Of a stretch of 64,000 nucleotides of DNA, positions 54,319 to 63,010 are shown piece after piece. The position numbers and the translations under genes are program-made. Source of the DNA: Pseudomonas laurentiana (lineage in GTDB: Bacteria > Pseudomonadota > Gammaproteobacteria > Pseudomonadales > Pseudomonadaceae); contig NZ_BMQU01000004.1 in assembly GCF_014648275.1 (NCBI RefSeq), forward strand, positions 124,001 through 188,000, given 5' to 3'. The first letter of the stretch is position 1. Every line of letters begins with the position of its first letter. Under the pieces are notes generated by a model. The model did not search any database, had not been told where the DNA came from, and was given only the letters and a program-made list of their open reading frames with translations.

Positions 54319-55104
54319 TCAGAAGGCTAGCTTGTAGCCAATCAGCAGCAGCATGCAGGCCAGGCAAGGGCGCAGTACGTTGTCGGAGATGCGACCGGTC
54401 AGGTGGCTGCCGATGTAGATTCCGGGCAGCGAGCCGAGCAGCAGGTAGCCCAGCAGGGTCCAGTCCATGTTGCCCATGCTGGCGTGGCCGAGGCCGGCGA
54501 CCAGGGTCAGGGGAACGGCGTGAGCGATTTCGGTGCCGACCAGGCGACGGGTGGCCAGGTACGGGTAGAGCAGGAACAGTGCCACAGTACCCAGGGCGCC
54601 AGCGCCGATGGACGTCAGGGAAACCATGATGCCGAGCACGACGCCGGTGATCACGGTCAGGACGTTCAGGGTCTTGTCGCTGAGGTGGTAGTGGTCGCGG
54701 GCATGTTTGCTGGCGAAGGCCTGCAGGCGGCTTTTGAACAGGATCGCCAGTGCCGTCAGTACCAGTACCACGGCCAGGCCCTGCTTGATCACTGCGTTCA
54801 ACGCTTGAGTATCGGTGTGCAGGGTGGTGAGGAACCAGAGTGTCAGTGCCGCTGCTGGAACACTGCCGAGCGCGAGCCAGCCGGTGATTTTCCAGTCGAT
54901 GTTCTTGTTCTTGCCATGAACCCAGACGCCGCTGCCTTTAGTGATGGCAGCGTAGAGCAGGTCGGTGCCTACAGCCGTAGCCGGGTTGATACCGAACCAG
55001 AGCAGGATCGGAGTCATCAGCGATCCGCCACCAACGCCGGTCATGCCGACGATGAAACCGACAACCAAGCCTGCAACGGAAAAACCTAAGTAACCTGCAT
55101 CCAT
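54319..55104 (-). CDS. TSUP (TauE/SafE) family sulfite/sulfonate exporter
   Basis: 261 residues with about eight TM helices. The two duplicated family motifs are GMTGVGGGSLMTPILLWFGINPATAVGTDLLYAAITKGSG and, in the second half, SLTSIGAGALGTVALFLLYPYLATRRLVGTEIAHAVPL. The family exports sulfite, sulfoacetate or related anions. With the organosulfur genes at 59293 onward, disposal of sulfite is plausible. It has an AT-rich promoter region (55140-55200). Confidence 0.88.
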   Translation of the reverse strand: MDAGYLGFSVAGLVVGFIVGMTGVGGGSLMTPILLWFGINPATAVGTDLLYAAITKGSGVWVHGKNKNIDWKITGWLALGSVPAAALTLWFLTTLHTDTQALNAVIKQGLAVVLVLTALAILFKSRLQAFASKHARDHYHLSDKTLNVLTVITGVVLGIMVSLTSIGAGALGTVALFLLYPYLATRRLVGTEIAHAVPLTLVAGLGHASMGNMDWTLLGYLLLGSLPGIYIGSHLTGRISDNVLRPCLACMLLLIGYKLAF

Positions 55105-55212
55105 AATCTATCTAAGCACCAGACGAGCTGTGAGCGGGGCGCAAGCAGCATAACGGCTTTTTTTATAGCCAAATATAATTATGTGCTATTAGGTTATAAC
55201 CAGATGTTGGAA

Positions 55213-55234
55213 GGGGCATTGGAACCAATGCCCC
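55213..55234. terminator. Perfect 10-bp hairpin after oprD
   Basis: GGGGCATTGG-AA-CCAATGCCCC, between the second oprD and the TSUP gene. No U-tract is present on the coding strand, so the role is tentative. Confidence 0.5.
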
Positions 55235-55264
55235 TGTTGCAGCCTCAGGTGATGGCCTGGGCCT

Positions 55265-56530
55265 TTACCACAGTGCGATGCTGTAGCTCAGGATCAGGCG
55301 GTTCTCGTCCAGCTTGTTGCCAAAGTGGCCGGTGCGTACGGTAGCGTTGCGCCATTTGATGCCGAAGTTTTTCAGCGCGCCGCTCTGAACCACATAGCCG
55401 ATATCGGTATCGCGTTCCCATTCCTTGCCTTCAGGCTTGCCGGCACCGAGGTCGATGTTGTCGCCCTGCAGGTAGCGGGTCATGAAGGTCAGGCCGGGAA
55501 TGCCCACGCTGGCGAAGTTGAAGTCGTAACGCGCCTGCAGGGACTGTTCGTCCTTGTTGGCGAAGTCGCCGATCTGCACGAAGTTCACCAGGTAAGCGTC
55601 GGCTCCATTGATGTAGGCAAAGCCGGTATCCCCGCTCATGCGTTGGTAACCCAGGCCAAAGGCGTGGCCCTGGATGCCGTAGGTGAACATTGCACCGAAC
55701 GCCTTGTTGTCGACGTTGCTGCCGCCGTCGTCAAGGGAGCGGGCAAAGCGCAGATCACTTTTCAGTGACTGTCCTTCGCCCAGTGCCAGCACGTGGTTCA
55801 GGCCAAGGAAGTGCTGGCGGTAGAAGTTGTCCAGCCCACCGTAGCCGTAGGTGGTGTTCAGGCTGTCGCTCCACTTGTAGGTAAGGTTGGCGAAGTTGAA
55901 CTGGTCGCTGGTGGTGCTGCGGGTCTTGATGTTCTTCGCCCCACCGGTGGTGATGGCCATGTCTTCGTAGTCGGTGGAGTCGCGCTGGTTCACTTGGCGC
56001 ACCTGACCGAGGTCGACGTTCAGCTTGTCGATTTCCTGCGAGTTCAGTTGCCCGCCCTCGAAGGTCTGCGGCAGCAGGCGGGAGTCGTTGGCCATCAGCA
56101 CCGGCAGTTTGGGCAACAGGGTGCCGGCTTTCAGTACGCTCTTGGAGACACGTACTTTGGCGGTCATGCCCAGTTCGCCGTATTCGTCCTGAGCGCGGCG
56201 TGGTGCTTCACGGTCACGTTGCAACAGGCCGCTGCCGCCGCGATCCGGGCTTGAATCGAGTTTGACCCCGAGCAGGCCGATGGCATCGACGCCAAAGCCG
56301 ACGGTGCCTTCGGTGAAGCCGGACTCATAGCGCAGGAGAAAGCCCTGGGCCCATTCCTCGGCCTTGTTTTGAGGCGCGTTGTGCTGGCGGAAATCGCGGT
56401 TGAAATAGAAGTTGCGCAGTTCCAGGTTGGCTTTGCTGTCCTTGAGAAACTCGGCGTTGGCAGGTGCGCAGAGGCCGGCCAGCGTTGCCGAAACCAACAG
56501 GCGGGTAGCGATGGGGTGCGTGCGGTACAT
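55265..56530 (-). CDS. OprD-family outer-membrane porin (second paralogue)
   Basis: 421 residues with a signal peptide ending APANA. Same architecture as the porin at 48994: FNRDFRQHNAPQNKAEEWAQGF, FTEGTVGFGVDAIGLLGVKLDSS, ending in NRLILSYSIALW with an aromatic C-terminal residue. It lies directly upstream of actP on the same strand (86-base gap), so uptake of acetate or another short carboxylate is a reasonable guess. Confidence 0.93.
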   Translation of the reverse strand: MYRTHPIATRLLVSATLAGLCAPANAEFLKDSKANLELRNFYFNRDFRQHNAPQNKAEEWAQGFLLRYESGFTEGTVGFGVDAIGLLGVKLDSSPDRGGSGLLQRDREAPRRAQDEYGELGMTAKVRVSKSVLKAGTLLPKLPVLMANDSRLLPQTFEGGQLNSQEIDKLNVDLGQVRQVNQRDSTDYEDMAITTGGAKNIKTRSTTSDQFNFANLTYKWSDSLNTTYGYGGLDNFYRQHFLGLNHVLALGEGQSLKSDLRFARSLDDGGSNVDNKAFGAMFTYGIQGHAFGLGYQRMSGDTGFAYINGADAYLVNFVQIGDFANKDEQSLQARYDFNFASVGIPGLTFMTRYLQGDNIDLGAGKPEGKEWERDTDIGYVVQSGALKNFGIKWRNATVRTGHFGNKLDENRLILSYSIALW

Positions 56531-56571
56531 GGTAAAGCCCTTTTATTGTTATTGAATGGGGTACGGCCTGG

Positions 56572-56597
56572 CCTGCACCGGTTGCGCTCGGTGCAGG
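56572..56597. terminator. Hairpin between actP and oprD
   Basis: CCTGCACCG/CGGTGCAGG with an 8-base loop, 20 bases past the actP stop. No U-tract. Confidence 0.45.
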
Positions 56598-56616
56598 TGG
56601 TTTCAGGTGATGCTGA

Positions 56617-58284
56617 TCAGTGGGCGACTGCCGTGGCAGCACCCAGGCCGGTCTGGGCGCGTACGAACTGGTCGTCGAATGCGGCACGTTCACGCGCGGC
56701 TTGCGCGCTGCGGTCGAGCTTGGACACCAGCACGATTACCAGGAAGGCCAGCGGCATGGAGAACAGTGCCGGGTGGTCGTACGGGTAGATCGCTTGCGCA
56801 TTGCCGAGCACCGACACCCAGACTGCAGGCGACAGGATCACCAGGGTCAGGGCGGTGAACAGGCCGACGAAGCCACCGGCCAGGGCGCCCTTGGTGGTCA
56901 GGTCTTTCCAGTACATGGCCATGATCAGTACCGGGAAGTTGGTGGAGGCGGCGATGCCGAAGGTCAGGCCCACCAGGAAGGCGACGTTCTGCTTCTCGAA
57001 CAGGATGCCCAGCAGGATCGCGATGATGCCCAAGCCGACCGTGGCGATACGGGTTACGCGCATCTCGTCTTTTTCGCTGGCAGTGCCTTTCTTCAGTACG
57101 GTGGCGTACAGGTCGTGGGAGATTGCCGATGCACCGGCCAGGGCCAGGCCCGACACTACGGCCAGGATGGTGGCGAAGGCCACTGCCGAGAGGAAGCCGA
57201 GGAACAGGTTGCCGCCCACGGCCTTGGCCAGGTGCATGGCAACCATGTTGCCACCGCCGATCAATGCGCCTTTGAGGTCGCCGCCGACATAGAACTGCGG
57301 GTCAGTGCCGACGATCACGATCGCGGCATAGCCCAGCACCATGACCACGAGGAAGAAGAAACCGATGAATCCGGTGGCAAAGAACACCGACTTGCGGGCT
57401 TCCTTGGCGTTCGGCACGGTGAAGAAGCGCATCAGGATATGCGGCAGGCCGGCAATCCCGAACACCAGGCCGAGCGACAGCGAAGCCGCGTTGATCGGGT
57501 CGGCGAGCATCGAGCCAGGGCCCATGATGTTCCAGCCCGTGGCGTGGGCTGCAACGGCGCGGGTTGCCAGGGTTTCAAAGCTGAAGCCGAACTCGGCCAT
57601 GGCCAGCAAGGCCAGGGTGGTGCCGCCAGCCAGCAGCAGCACGGCCTTGATGATCTGTACCCAGGTGGTGGCAATCATGCCGCCGAAGATCACGTAGACC
57701 AGCATCAGCACACCAACCACCATTACCGCCGTGGAGTAATCCAGGCCGAACAGCAGTTTGATCAACTGACCCGCGCCGACCATCTGTACGACCAGGTAGC
57801 AGCACACCACGGTGAGCGAGCCGAAGGCTGCGAAGGTGCGGATTTTGCCTTGGTCCAGGCGGTAGGAGACGATGTCGGCGAAGGTATAGCGCCCGAGGTT
57901 GCGCAGGCGCTCGGCCATCAGAAAGGTGATGATCGGCCAGCCGACGAAGAACGCCACTGTGTAGATGAACCCGTCATAACCTTTGGCGAAGACCAGGCTG
58001 GACAAGCCCAGCAGGGTGGCCGCAGACATGTAGTCACCGGCAATTGCCAGACCGTTCTGGAAGCCGCTGATGCCGCCGCCAGCGGTGTAGAAGTCTGAGG
58101 TCGACTTGGTTTGCCGTGCAGCCCACCAGGTGATCATCAAGGTGCCGAGGACGAATACGAAGAACATGCCGATGGCGTGCAGGTTGATCGGTTGTTTTTC
58201 TGCCACGACGATGGGGGCGGCGAAGGCTGCGGCCGGTGACAGCAGCAGGCTGGCAAGGCCAAGGGAGGCGAGGCGACGGCTCAT
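56617..58284 (-). CDS. actP: Cation/acetate symporter ActP
   Basis: 555 residues, sodium:solute symporter family. The N-terminus has a cleavable-looking signal (SPAAAFA), a known ActP trait, then 13 TM helices with [53 protein letters not shown] and [33 protein letters not shown] 58284 was chosen; the frame stays open far upstream but through yjcH. It starts inside the yjcH stop (ATGA). Confidence 0.95.
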   Translation of the reverse strand: MSRRLASLGLASLLLSPAAAFAAPIVVAEKQPINLHAIGMFFVFVLGTLMITWWAARQTKSTSDFYTAGGGISGFQNGLAIAGDYMSAATLLGLSSLVFAKGYDGFIYTVAFFVGWPIITFLMAERLRNLGRYTFADIVSYRLDQGKIRTFAAFGSLTVVCCYLVVQMVGAGQLIKLLFGLDYSTAVMVVGVLMLVYVIFGGMIATTWVQIIKAVLLLAGGTTLALLAMAEFGFSFETLATRAVAAHATGWNIMGPGSMLADPINAASLSLGLVFGIAGLPHILMRFFTVPNAKEARKSVFFATGFIGFFFLVVMVLGYAAIVIVGTDPQFYVGGDLKGALIGGGNMVAMHLAKAVGGNLFLGFLSAVAFATILAVVSGLALAGASAISHDLYATVLKKGTASEKDEMRVTRIATVGLGIIAILLGILFEKQNVAFLVGLTFGIAASTNFPVLIMAMYWKDLTTKGALAGGFVGLFTALTLVILSPAVWVSVLGNAQAIYPYDHPALFSMPLAFLVIVLVSKLDRSAQAARERAAFDDQFVRAQTGLGAATAVAH

Positions 58285-58607
58285 TTCAACTCCTCCAGCA
58301 GGTCGGCACTCAATGCGTCGAAGCGGGTGTTGGCGCTGCGCACATACCAGCCGGTGAGCAGCCAGGACAACACGATGATCGCCGCCGCGACCGGGATACC
58401 GACCGTTAGTTGGCGGCCTTCGGCCAGAGGGGCATGCAGTACTTGCGGGTAGAACGCGACCACCAGCATGAACAGGTAGTAGGCGCCCAGCACAGCGGCA
58501 CTCAATGACCAGGCCAGGCGCGAACGGCTGCGCACCAGTCGCTGGAATTTGGGGTTGGCGCGGATGCGGTCGCAACTCTGCGCATGGGACAGCTCAGCGT
58601 TTTTCAT
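58281..58607 (-). CDS. yjcH: DUF485 inner-membrane protein YjcH
   Basis: 108 residues with two TM helices (about 33-55 and 69-92). The family pattern is [21 protein letters not shown] then [12 protein letters not shown]. It is the conserved partner of actP and overlaps its start. The N-terminus is cytoplasmic. Its precise role in acetate uptake is unknown. Confidence 0.92.
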   Translation of the reverse strand: MKNAELSHAQSCDRIRANPKFQRLVRSRSRLAWSLSAAVLGAYYLFMLVVAFYPQVLHAPLAEGRQLTVGIPVAAAIIVLSWLLTGWYVRSANTRFDALSADLLEELK

Positions 58608-58642
58608 CGGTGTGGCTCCTTGTTTTTTTTATTGCCTGGTGT

Positions 58643-58671
58643 GCCCTGCGGTCGTTTTTCGGGTGCAGGGC
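58643..58671. repeat. Inverted repeat upstream of yjcH
   Basis: GCCCTGC (58643-58649) and GCAGGGC (58665-58671), 36 bases upstream of the yjcH start. The 685-base gap 58608-59292 contains no credible gene; apart from this and the palindrome at 59024, it is AT-rich in its right half. Confidence 0.4.
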
Positions 58672-59023
58672 GTCGTGGCGATGGGCAGCAGCCCTTCGCC
58701 AGGAAAAACGGGTAAGTGTCGAGTGCCGTGTTACGCCGGCGGAATCATCTCGCGCAGCGTTTCAGCTCACTCGTGTAACGACTGATCAAAATGGGGGAAT
58801 GTGGAAAACGCTGGCGCAAGGTTCGCTCGGGTAGAGCGTATTGAAGGCGATAAGACGCGCGCGTGCAGGGACTGGTCCCTGTTTGAAGATCGACATAACT
58901 GGCACCCGGTGGCTGATTATTAGCTCTTGATGTTTGCTGCACCCTTGTCGGTGGGAAGCAGCGCAGATGGCTCCGCGCACCTTATATAACAATGTCGGTC
59001 AATTATGGAAGTACTACCTGCGT

Positions 59024-59045
59024 TGTATAGTATTAGTACTATACA
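59024..59045. promoter_or_regulatory. Perfect 9-bp palindrome, operator-like
   Basis: TGTATAGTA-TTAG-TACTATACA in the AT-rich part of the divergent gap between yjcH-actP and the monooxygenase gene, 248 bases before the latter. The form resembles a GntR-type operator; the regulator is not in the window. Confidence 0.5.
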
Positions 59046-59292
59046 TTTCGGGCCGAAAATTCAGGTATTGGGGTTCAGCCCAGCACTGGCTGTCTTGCAA
59101 CAAACACATGGGCTTGCTGTTGCCTCACGTACAGCGGATCAACAAGGTGTCGCGCGTTACACAGGCATTCGATCGTTTTTCTTATATAAGTTATTGATAA
59201 TAAAGAACTAAATAGCTGGCATGGTTTATGAGAGGTACTCGGCAACAGCGCCTGATGTGGCGTAGAACCTGTTGAGTACTGGAGAGCCTCCC

Positions 59293-60699
59293 ATGCCTCG
59301 TGAAATTCGTTTGAATGCCTTTGAGATGAACTGCGTCGGTCACCAATCTCCCGGCCTCTGGGCACATCCTCGGGACCGCTCCTGGCAGTACAAGGACCTG
59401 GAGTATTGGACCGACCTGGCCAAGTTGTTGGAGCGTGGCCGTTTCGACGGCATTTTCATCGCCGATGTCATCGGTATCTACGATGTGTTCAACGGCAATG
59501 GCGATGCGGCGATCCGTCAGTCGACCCAGGTACCGGTCAACGATCCGCTGGCGCTGATCACCCCTATGGCACTGGTGACCGAGCATTTGGGTTTTGGTTT
59601 GACCGCGTCGTTGAGTTTCGAGCATCCCTATCCGTTTGCCCGCCGCCTTTCCACCCTCGATCACCTGACCAAGGGGCGCATTGGCTGGAACATTGTCACC
59701 TCTTACCTGGACAGCGGCGCGCGCAATCTCGGGCAGAAAGCCTTGAGCGATCACGATGCCCGTTACGACTATGCCGATGAGTACCTTGAAGTGCTCTACA
59801 AGCTGTTTGAGGGCAGTTGGGAGGAGGGCGCGGTACAGCGTGATCGTGAGCGGCGTATTTTCAGTGATCCGAGCAAGATCCATGGTATCAAGCATGCCGG
59901 TAAGCATTTCCAGATCCCCGGCATTCACCTTTGCGAGCCGTCGCCACAGCGCACCCCGGTGCTGTATCAGGCGGGTGCCTCCAGCCGTGGCAAGCAGTTT
60001 GCGGCCGAGCACGCCGAGTGTGTATTTGTTGCGTCTCCATCGAAGATCTTACTGAAAAAGACGGTGGCGGACATTCGTCGGCGTGCTGCCGAAGCGGGAC
60101 GCGATCCGCGCAAGGTGCTGGTGTTCAACTTGCTGACCGTAATCGTCGGAGAAACCGATGCCCAGGCCCAGGCCAAGTGGCAGGACTACACGTCGTACAC
60201 CAGCTACGAAGGCGCTTTGGCCTTGATCTCTGGCTGGACCGGTATCGACTTTTCCGAGTACCAGCCAGATCAGGTCCTCAAGCACATCCACACCAATGCC
60301 ATTCAGTCGGCGGTCGAAACGTTCTCGACGGCGGACCCGAACAAGCAATGGACCGTAAAAGAGTTGGCCGACTGGGTGGGTATTGGCGGCTTTGGCCCGC
60401 TGCTGGTTGGCAGTGCGCAAACGGTGGCGGATGAGTTGCAGGCGTGGGTTGAGGAAACCGACGTGGATGGTTTCAACCTGGCCTATGCCCTGGCCCATGA
60501 AACCTTCGCCGATGTGGTCGAGCTGTTGGTGCCTGAGCTGCAGAAGCGCGGTGTCTACAAGAAGGAGTACACCCCTGGCACCTTGCGCGAAAAACTCTTC
60601 GGCGAAGGCCCGCGCTTGCCGCAGAACCATCCTGCTGCCGACTACCGCGATCTCGCCGCGCTGGCGGCACGTGAAGAAGACGCTTCAGTGCTGGCCTGA
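59293..60699 (+). CDS. FMN-dependent monooxygenase of the NtaA/SnaA/DmoA family
   Basis: 468 residues, luciferase-like TIM barrel needing reduced FMN from a partner reductase. Signature parts: LNAFEMNCVGHQSPGLWAHPRD, FIADVIGIYDVF, LSTLDHLTKGRIGWNIVTSYLDSGARN, FQIPGIHLCEPSPQRTPVLYQAGASSRGKQFAAEHAECVFV. GGAGAG lies six bases before the ATG. Located beside sfnB and sfnFG, it probably opens a C-S bond in an organosulfur compound such as dimethyl sulfide, by inference. SfnF could supply FMNH2. Confidence 0.85.
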   Translation: MPREIRLNAFEMNCVGHQSPGLWAHPRDRSWQYKDLEYWTDLAKLLERGRFDGIFIADVIGIYDVFNGNGDAAIRQSTQVPVNDPLALITPMALVTEHLGFGLTASLSFEHPYPFARRLSTLDHLTKGRIGWNIVTSYLDSGARNLGQKALSDHDARYDYADEYLEVLYKLFEGSWEEGAVQRDRERRIFSDPSKIHGIKHAGKHFQIPGIHLCEPSPQRTPVLYQAGASSRGKQFAAEHAECVFVASPSKILLKKTVADIRRRAAEAGRDPRKVLVFNLLTVIVGETDAQAQAKWQDYTSYTSYEGALALISGWTGIDFSEYQPDQVLKHIHTNAIQSAVETFSTADPNKQWTVKELADWVGIGGFGPLLVGSAQTVADELQAWVEETDVDGFNLAYALAHETFADVVELLVPELQKRGVYKKEYTPGTLREKLFGEGPRLPQNHPAADYRDLAALAAREEDASVLA

Positions 60700-60733
60700 T
60701 CCCTGCGGGATAACAGGCCACGATGATTGATCC

Positions 60734-60760
60734 GACCCCTCGTCGATGTGACGAGGGGTC
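60734..60760. terminator. Bidirectional terminator between the convergent monooxygenase and sfnB genes
   Basis: GACCCCTCGTC/GACGAGGGGTC, an 11-bp perfect stem with a GATGT loop, followed on the plus strand by GTTTGCTTT. Confidence 0.75.
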
Positions 60761-60767
60761 GTTTGCT

Positions 60768-62012
60768 TTAGCCCTGTTTAGCACCGCCACCGATCTGCCA
60801 GACATACGGTGGTTCGGTGCCGTTGATCTCCCAGTCACCGATGATCCGCTCCTTGTAGATCAGCGGGTTGTGTGAGGCGGCTGTGCGGGCGTTGCGCCAA
60901 TGACGGTCAAGCAGTTTGCTGGTGCTGGTGGCCGACGCGCTGAGCGCGTTGAACAGGTCGCTGGTGGCGCGCAGGACCAGCTCGGCAATGACCACCTGGC
61001 CTTGAGCCGACTCCAGTTCGGCGGCAATGTTGGCGGCACGCTCGGCGTCTGCATCCTTGCCAAAGTGGCTCTCGTAGGCGCGCTGCGCGGCAGCGGCTGC
61101 ACGTAGCGCGGTGGCCTCGGCGGCATAGGCTTGGGCCGAGGCCTTGCCGACCACCTGCTGAACCTGAGCATCGTCACTGGCAGCGGCAGCATTGCCCGTG
61201 CTGAAAATGCGCGTGCGTTTGCGCACTTCGTCGGCGATGTCGCGCACGGCCGCACGACCGGAGCCGACCAGTACCGCCAGCAGTACCAACTGATAGAACG
61301 CGGTCTGGTATTTGAAGCGGGTGGCAAAGTCGAACAGGTTTTCGTCTTCCACCACGACGTTGTCGAACACGGAGGTGCCGCTGCCGGTGGTGCGCTGGCC
61401 AAAACCGTCCCAGTCGTCGCTGAGGGTAATACCGGGTTGCTGGACACGGACCGCAGCAATGACATCACCGCCGGTGTCGTCACGTTGGGCATAGAGGTCG
61501 ATCCAGTCGGCAAAGATGCTGCCGGTGCTGTAGTACTTGGTGCCATTGACCCGCCACTGATCGCCTTGGCGCGAGACACGGGTAATCACCTGCCCCAGTT
61601 TCACGGCGCCTACTTCGGTCCAGGCATTGCCGACCAGGTCGCCGTCGAGAAAGCGCTTGAACCAGACGTCCTGTGGTGCGCTGGCGTGAGCGTTGAGGCG
61701 ATCTTCGACAAAGGCGAAGTGGCCGCGCAGGGCTTGTGGCAGGTTGGAGTCGGCTTCGGCCAGTTCGATCAGCAGTTGGAACAACTGGGGCAATGAGGCG
61801 CCGGCACCACCGTATTGCACCGGTACGCGTACAGCGCCAAAGCCGGCTTCCTTGAGCCATTTCACCGGCTCATAGGGCAGGCTGCGGGTGCGCTCGCGTT
61901 CGAGGGCGCCGGCGGCGATGCGGCTGAAAATCGGCCGGAATCGTGCGGCCAGTTGTTCGTAGTCGGTTCCGTTGGAGAGGGCGTGCGGTATGTGCTGTTG
62001 CTGGGCAGTCAT
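60768..62012 (-). CDS. sfnB: SfnB-family sulfur acquisition oxidoreductase (acyl-CoA dehydrogenase fold)
   Basis: 414 residues, flavin monooxygenase of the DszC/acyl-CoA dehydrogenase fold. Visible: EAGFGAVRVPVQYGGAGASLPQLFQLLIELAEADSNLPQALRGHFAFVE, then GNAWTEVG, WRVNGTKYYSTGSIFADWIDLYAQ and FGQRTTGSGTSVFDNV. The helical C-terminal domain contains LLDRHWRNARTAASHNPLIYKERIIGDW, typical of this group. It acts in use of sulfones or related compounds as a sulfur source. It is divergent from sfnF; a partial sigma-54 match lies at 62079-62094. Confidence 0.87.
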   Translation of the reverse strand: MTAQQQHIPHALSNGTDYEQLAARFRPIFSRIAAGALERERTRSLPYEPVKWLKEAGFGAVRVPVQYGGAGASLPQLFQLLIELAEADSNLPQALRGHFAFVEDRLNAHASAPQDVWFKRFLDGDLVGNAWTEVGAVKLGQVITRVSRQGDQWRVNGTKYYSTGSIFADWIDLYAQRDDTGGDVIAAVRVQQPGITLSDDWDGFGQRTTGSGTSVFDNVVVEDENLFDFATRFKYQTAFYQLVLLAVLVGSGRAAVRDIADEVRKRTRIFSTGNAAAASDDAQVQQVVGKASAQAYAAEATALRAAAAAQRAYESHFGKDADAERAANIAAELESAQGQVVIAELVLRATSDLFNALSASATSTSKLLDRHWRNARTAASHNPLIYKERIIGDWEINGTEPPYVWQIGGGAKQG

Positions 62013-62030
62013 GGTGTAGCTCCTGTTAGG

Positions 62031-62081
62031 GCATTAGACAAAGCCGCGGACCGGTCTGGTCGCTGTCCCCCGGTCTAATGC
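62031..62081. repeat. Widely spaced 9-bp inverted repeat upstream of sfnB
   Basis: GCATTAGAC (62031-62039) and GTCTAATGC (62073-62081), perfect arms around 33 bases, the distal arm touching the putative -12 element. It could be a leader stem or an activator site. Confidence 0.4.
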
Positions 62082-62094
62082 ACAGGCCATGCCC
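62079..62094 (-). promoter_or_regulatory. Possible sigma-54 promoter for sfnB
   Basis: Read on the minus strand: GGGCATG-GCCT-GTGCA, with the invariant GG and GC ten bases apart. It matches the -24/-12 consensus except for T to G at the first base, C to T, and one base in the -12 element. It lies 67 bases before the start codon. Confidence 0.4.
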
Positions 62095-62348
62095 AGCACG
62101 TCAGGCCCCGTAATGCTTGGCGTCTGGCTCGTTTTGGCGGCTTTTTAATGTCGGCTGGCGGGCACGTTGTGGAACTGCTGCTGCCCTGGCAACAGCTGCG
62201 CCGGGAGCGCGTGCAGGCGTGTCGGCAGTGGCGTGTCGCAGCGAACTGTTTGTGCGGCAACAGATGATCAGCAGCTTGCCTGCCACGGAACATCGGGTGG
62301 CGTCCGTTGATTGTGTTCAAGTTATTGAAATATAAGGAATTAATGCTG

Positions 62349-62364
62349 TGGCACAGTTGCTGCT
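62349..62364 (+). promoter_or_regulatory. Sigma-54 promoter for sfnFG
   Basis: TGGCACA-GTTG-CTGCT: the -24 box TGGCAC is exact and the -12 GC is at the required 10-base distance from GG. It ends 50 bases before sfnF. Known biology agrees: sfnFG in P. putida is activated by the sigma-54 regulator SfnR. Confidence 0.7.
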
Positions 62365-62414
62365 ATAGCCCTTGTGTGGATGCCGCGGTGGCATGTCCAG
62401 GCAGGGGTCGATCA

Positions 62415-62978
62415 ATGAGCAGAATACTGAAAGTCGTCGCAGTCTCCGGGAGCGTGCAGCAGCCCTCACGCACCCTGGTGCTGCTCAATGCGTTGGTGGC
62501 AGAGCTGGCGCAGCAGTTGCCCATTGAGCTGCACCTGATTGAGCTGGCCAAGGTCGGCCCGCAGTTCGCCGGTGTGCTGCGCCGTGAAGCCCTGCCTGCT
62601 GCGGTCCAGGCAGACCTGCAGGCCATCGAAAGCGCAGACCTTCTGATTGCGGCGACCCCAGTGTACCGCGCGTCCTATACCGGCCTGTTCAAGCACCTGT
62701 TCGACTTTGTTCATCACGAGGCCTTGAAGCAGGTCCCTGTGCTGCTGGCCGCTACCGGCGGTTCGGAGCGCCATGCCCTGATCATCGACCATCAACTACG
62801 ACCACTGTTCGGCTTCTTCCAGGCGCTCAGCCTGCCGGTTGGCGTGTACGCCTCGGAAGCCGACTTCGACAACTACCACATCAGTAACACGCAACTGCGC
62901 GAACGTATCGAGCGCGCGGTCGAGGCTGCGGTCGCAAGCCTTGGCCCACGTTTTCAGCGCAACACCAGCGCAGCCTGA
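62415..62978 (+). CDS. sfnF: NADH-dependent FMN reductase SfnF/MsuE type
   Basis: 187 residues, flavodoxin-like fold: VAVSGSVQQPSRTLVLLNAL (phosphate-binding loop), ADLLIAATPVYRASYTGLFKHLFDFV, LLAATGGSERHALIIDHQLRPLFGFF. It makes FMNH2 for the monooxygenase of the next gene, 32 bases downstream. ATG 62415 was chosen; the frame is open 36 codons upstream but through the sigma-54 promoter. MsuE is the near paralogue; adjacency to sfnG decides for SfnF. Confidence 0.88.
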   Translation: MSRILKVVAVSGSVQQPSRTLVLLNALVAELAQQLPIELHLIELAKVGPQFAGVLRREALPAAVQADLQAIESADLLIAATPVYRASYTGLFKHLFDFVHHEALKQVPVLLAATGGSERHALIIDHQLRPLFGFFQALSLPVGVYASEADFDNYHISNTQLRERIERAVEAAVASLGPRFQRNTSAA

Positions 62979-63010
62979 TTCAGCCCTTTCAACTCAATGG
63001 AGTACCTGCA

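Noticed and set aside
53485-54629. Several open frames of 60-171 codons across 53485-54629, giving repeated MEQACLRWRR-type proteins
   Set aside because: They follow the 100-bp tandem repeat, shift frame with each unit because 100 is not a multiple of 3, and have no ribosome site. They are products of the repeat, not genes.
59216-59232. Sigma-54 promoter before the DmoA-like monooxygenase (CTGGCATGGTTTATGAG)
   Set aside because: The -24 half matches, but the invariant GC of the -12 element is GA.
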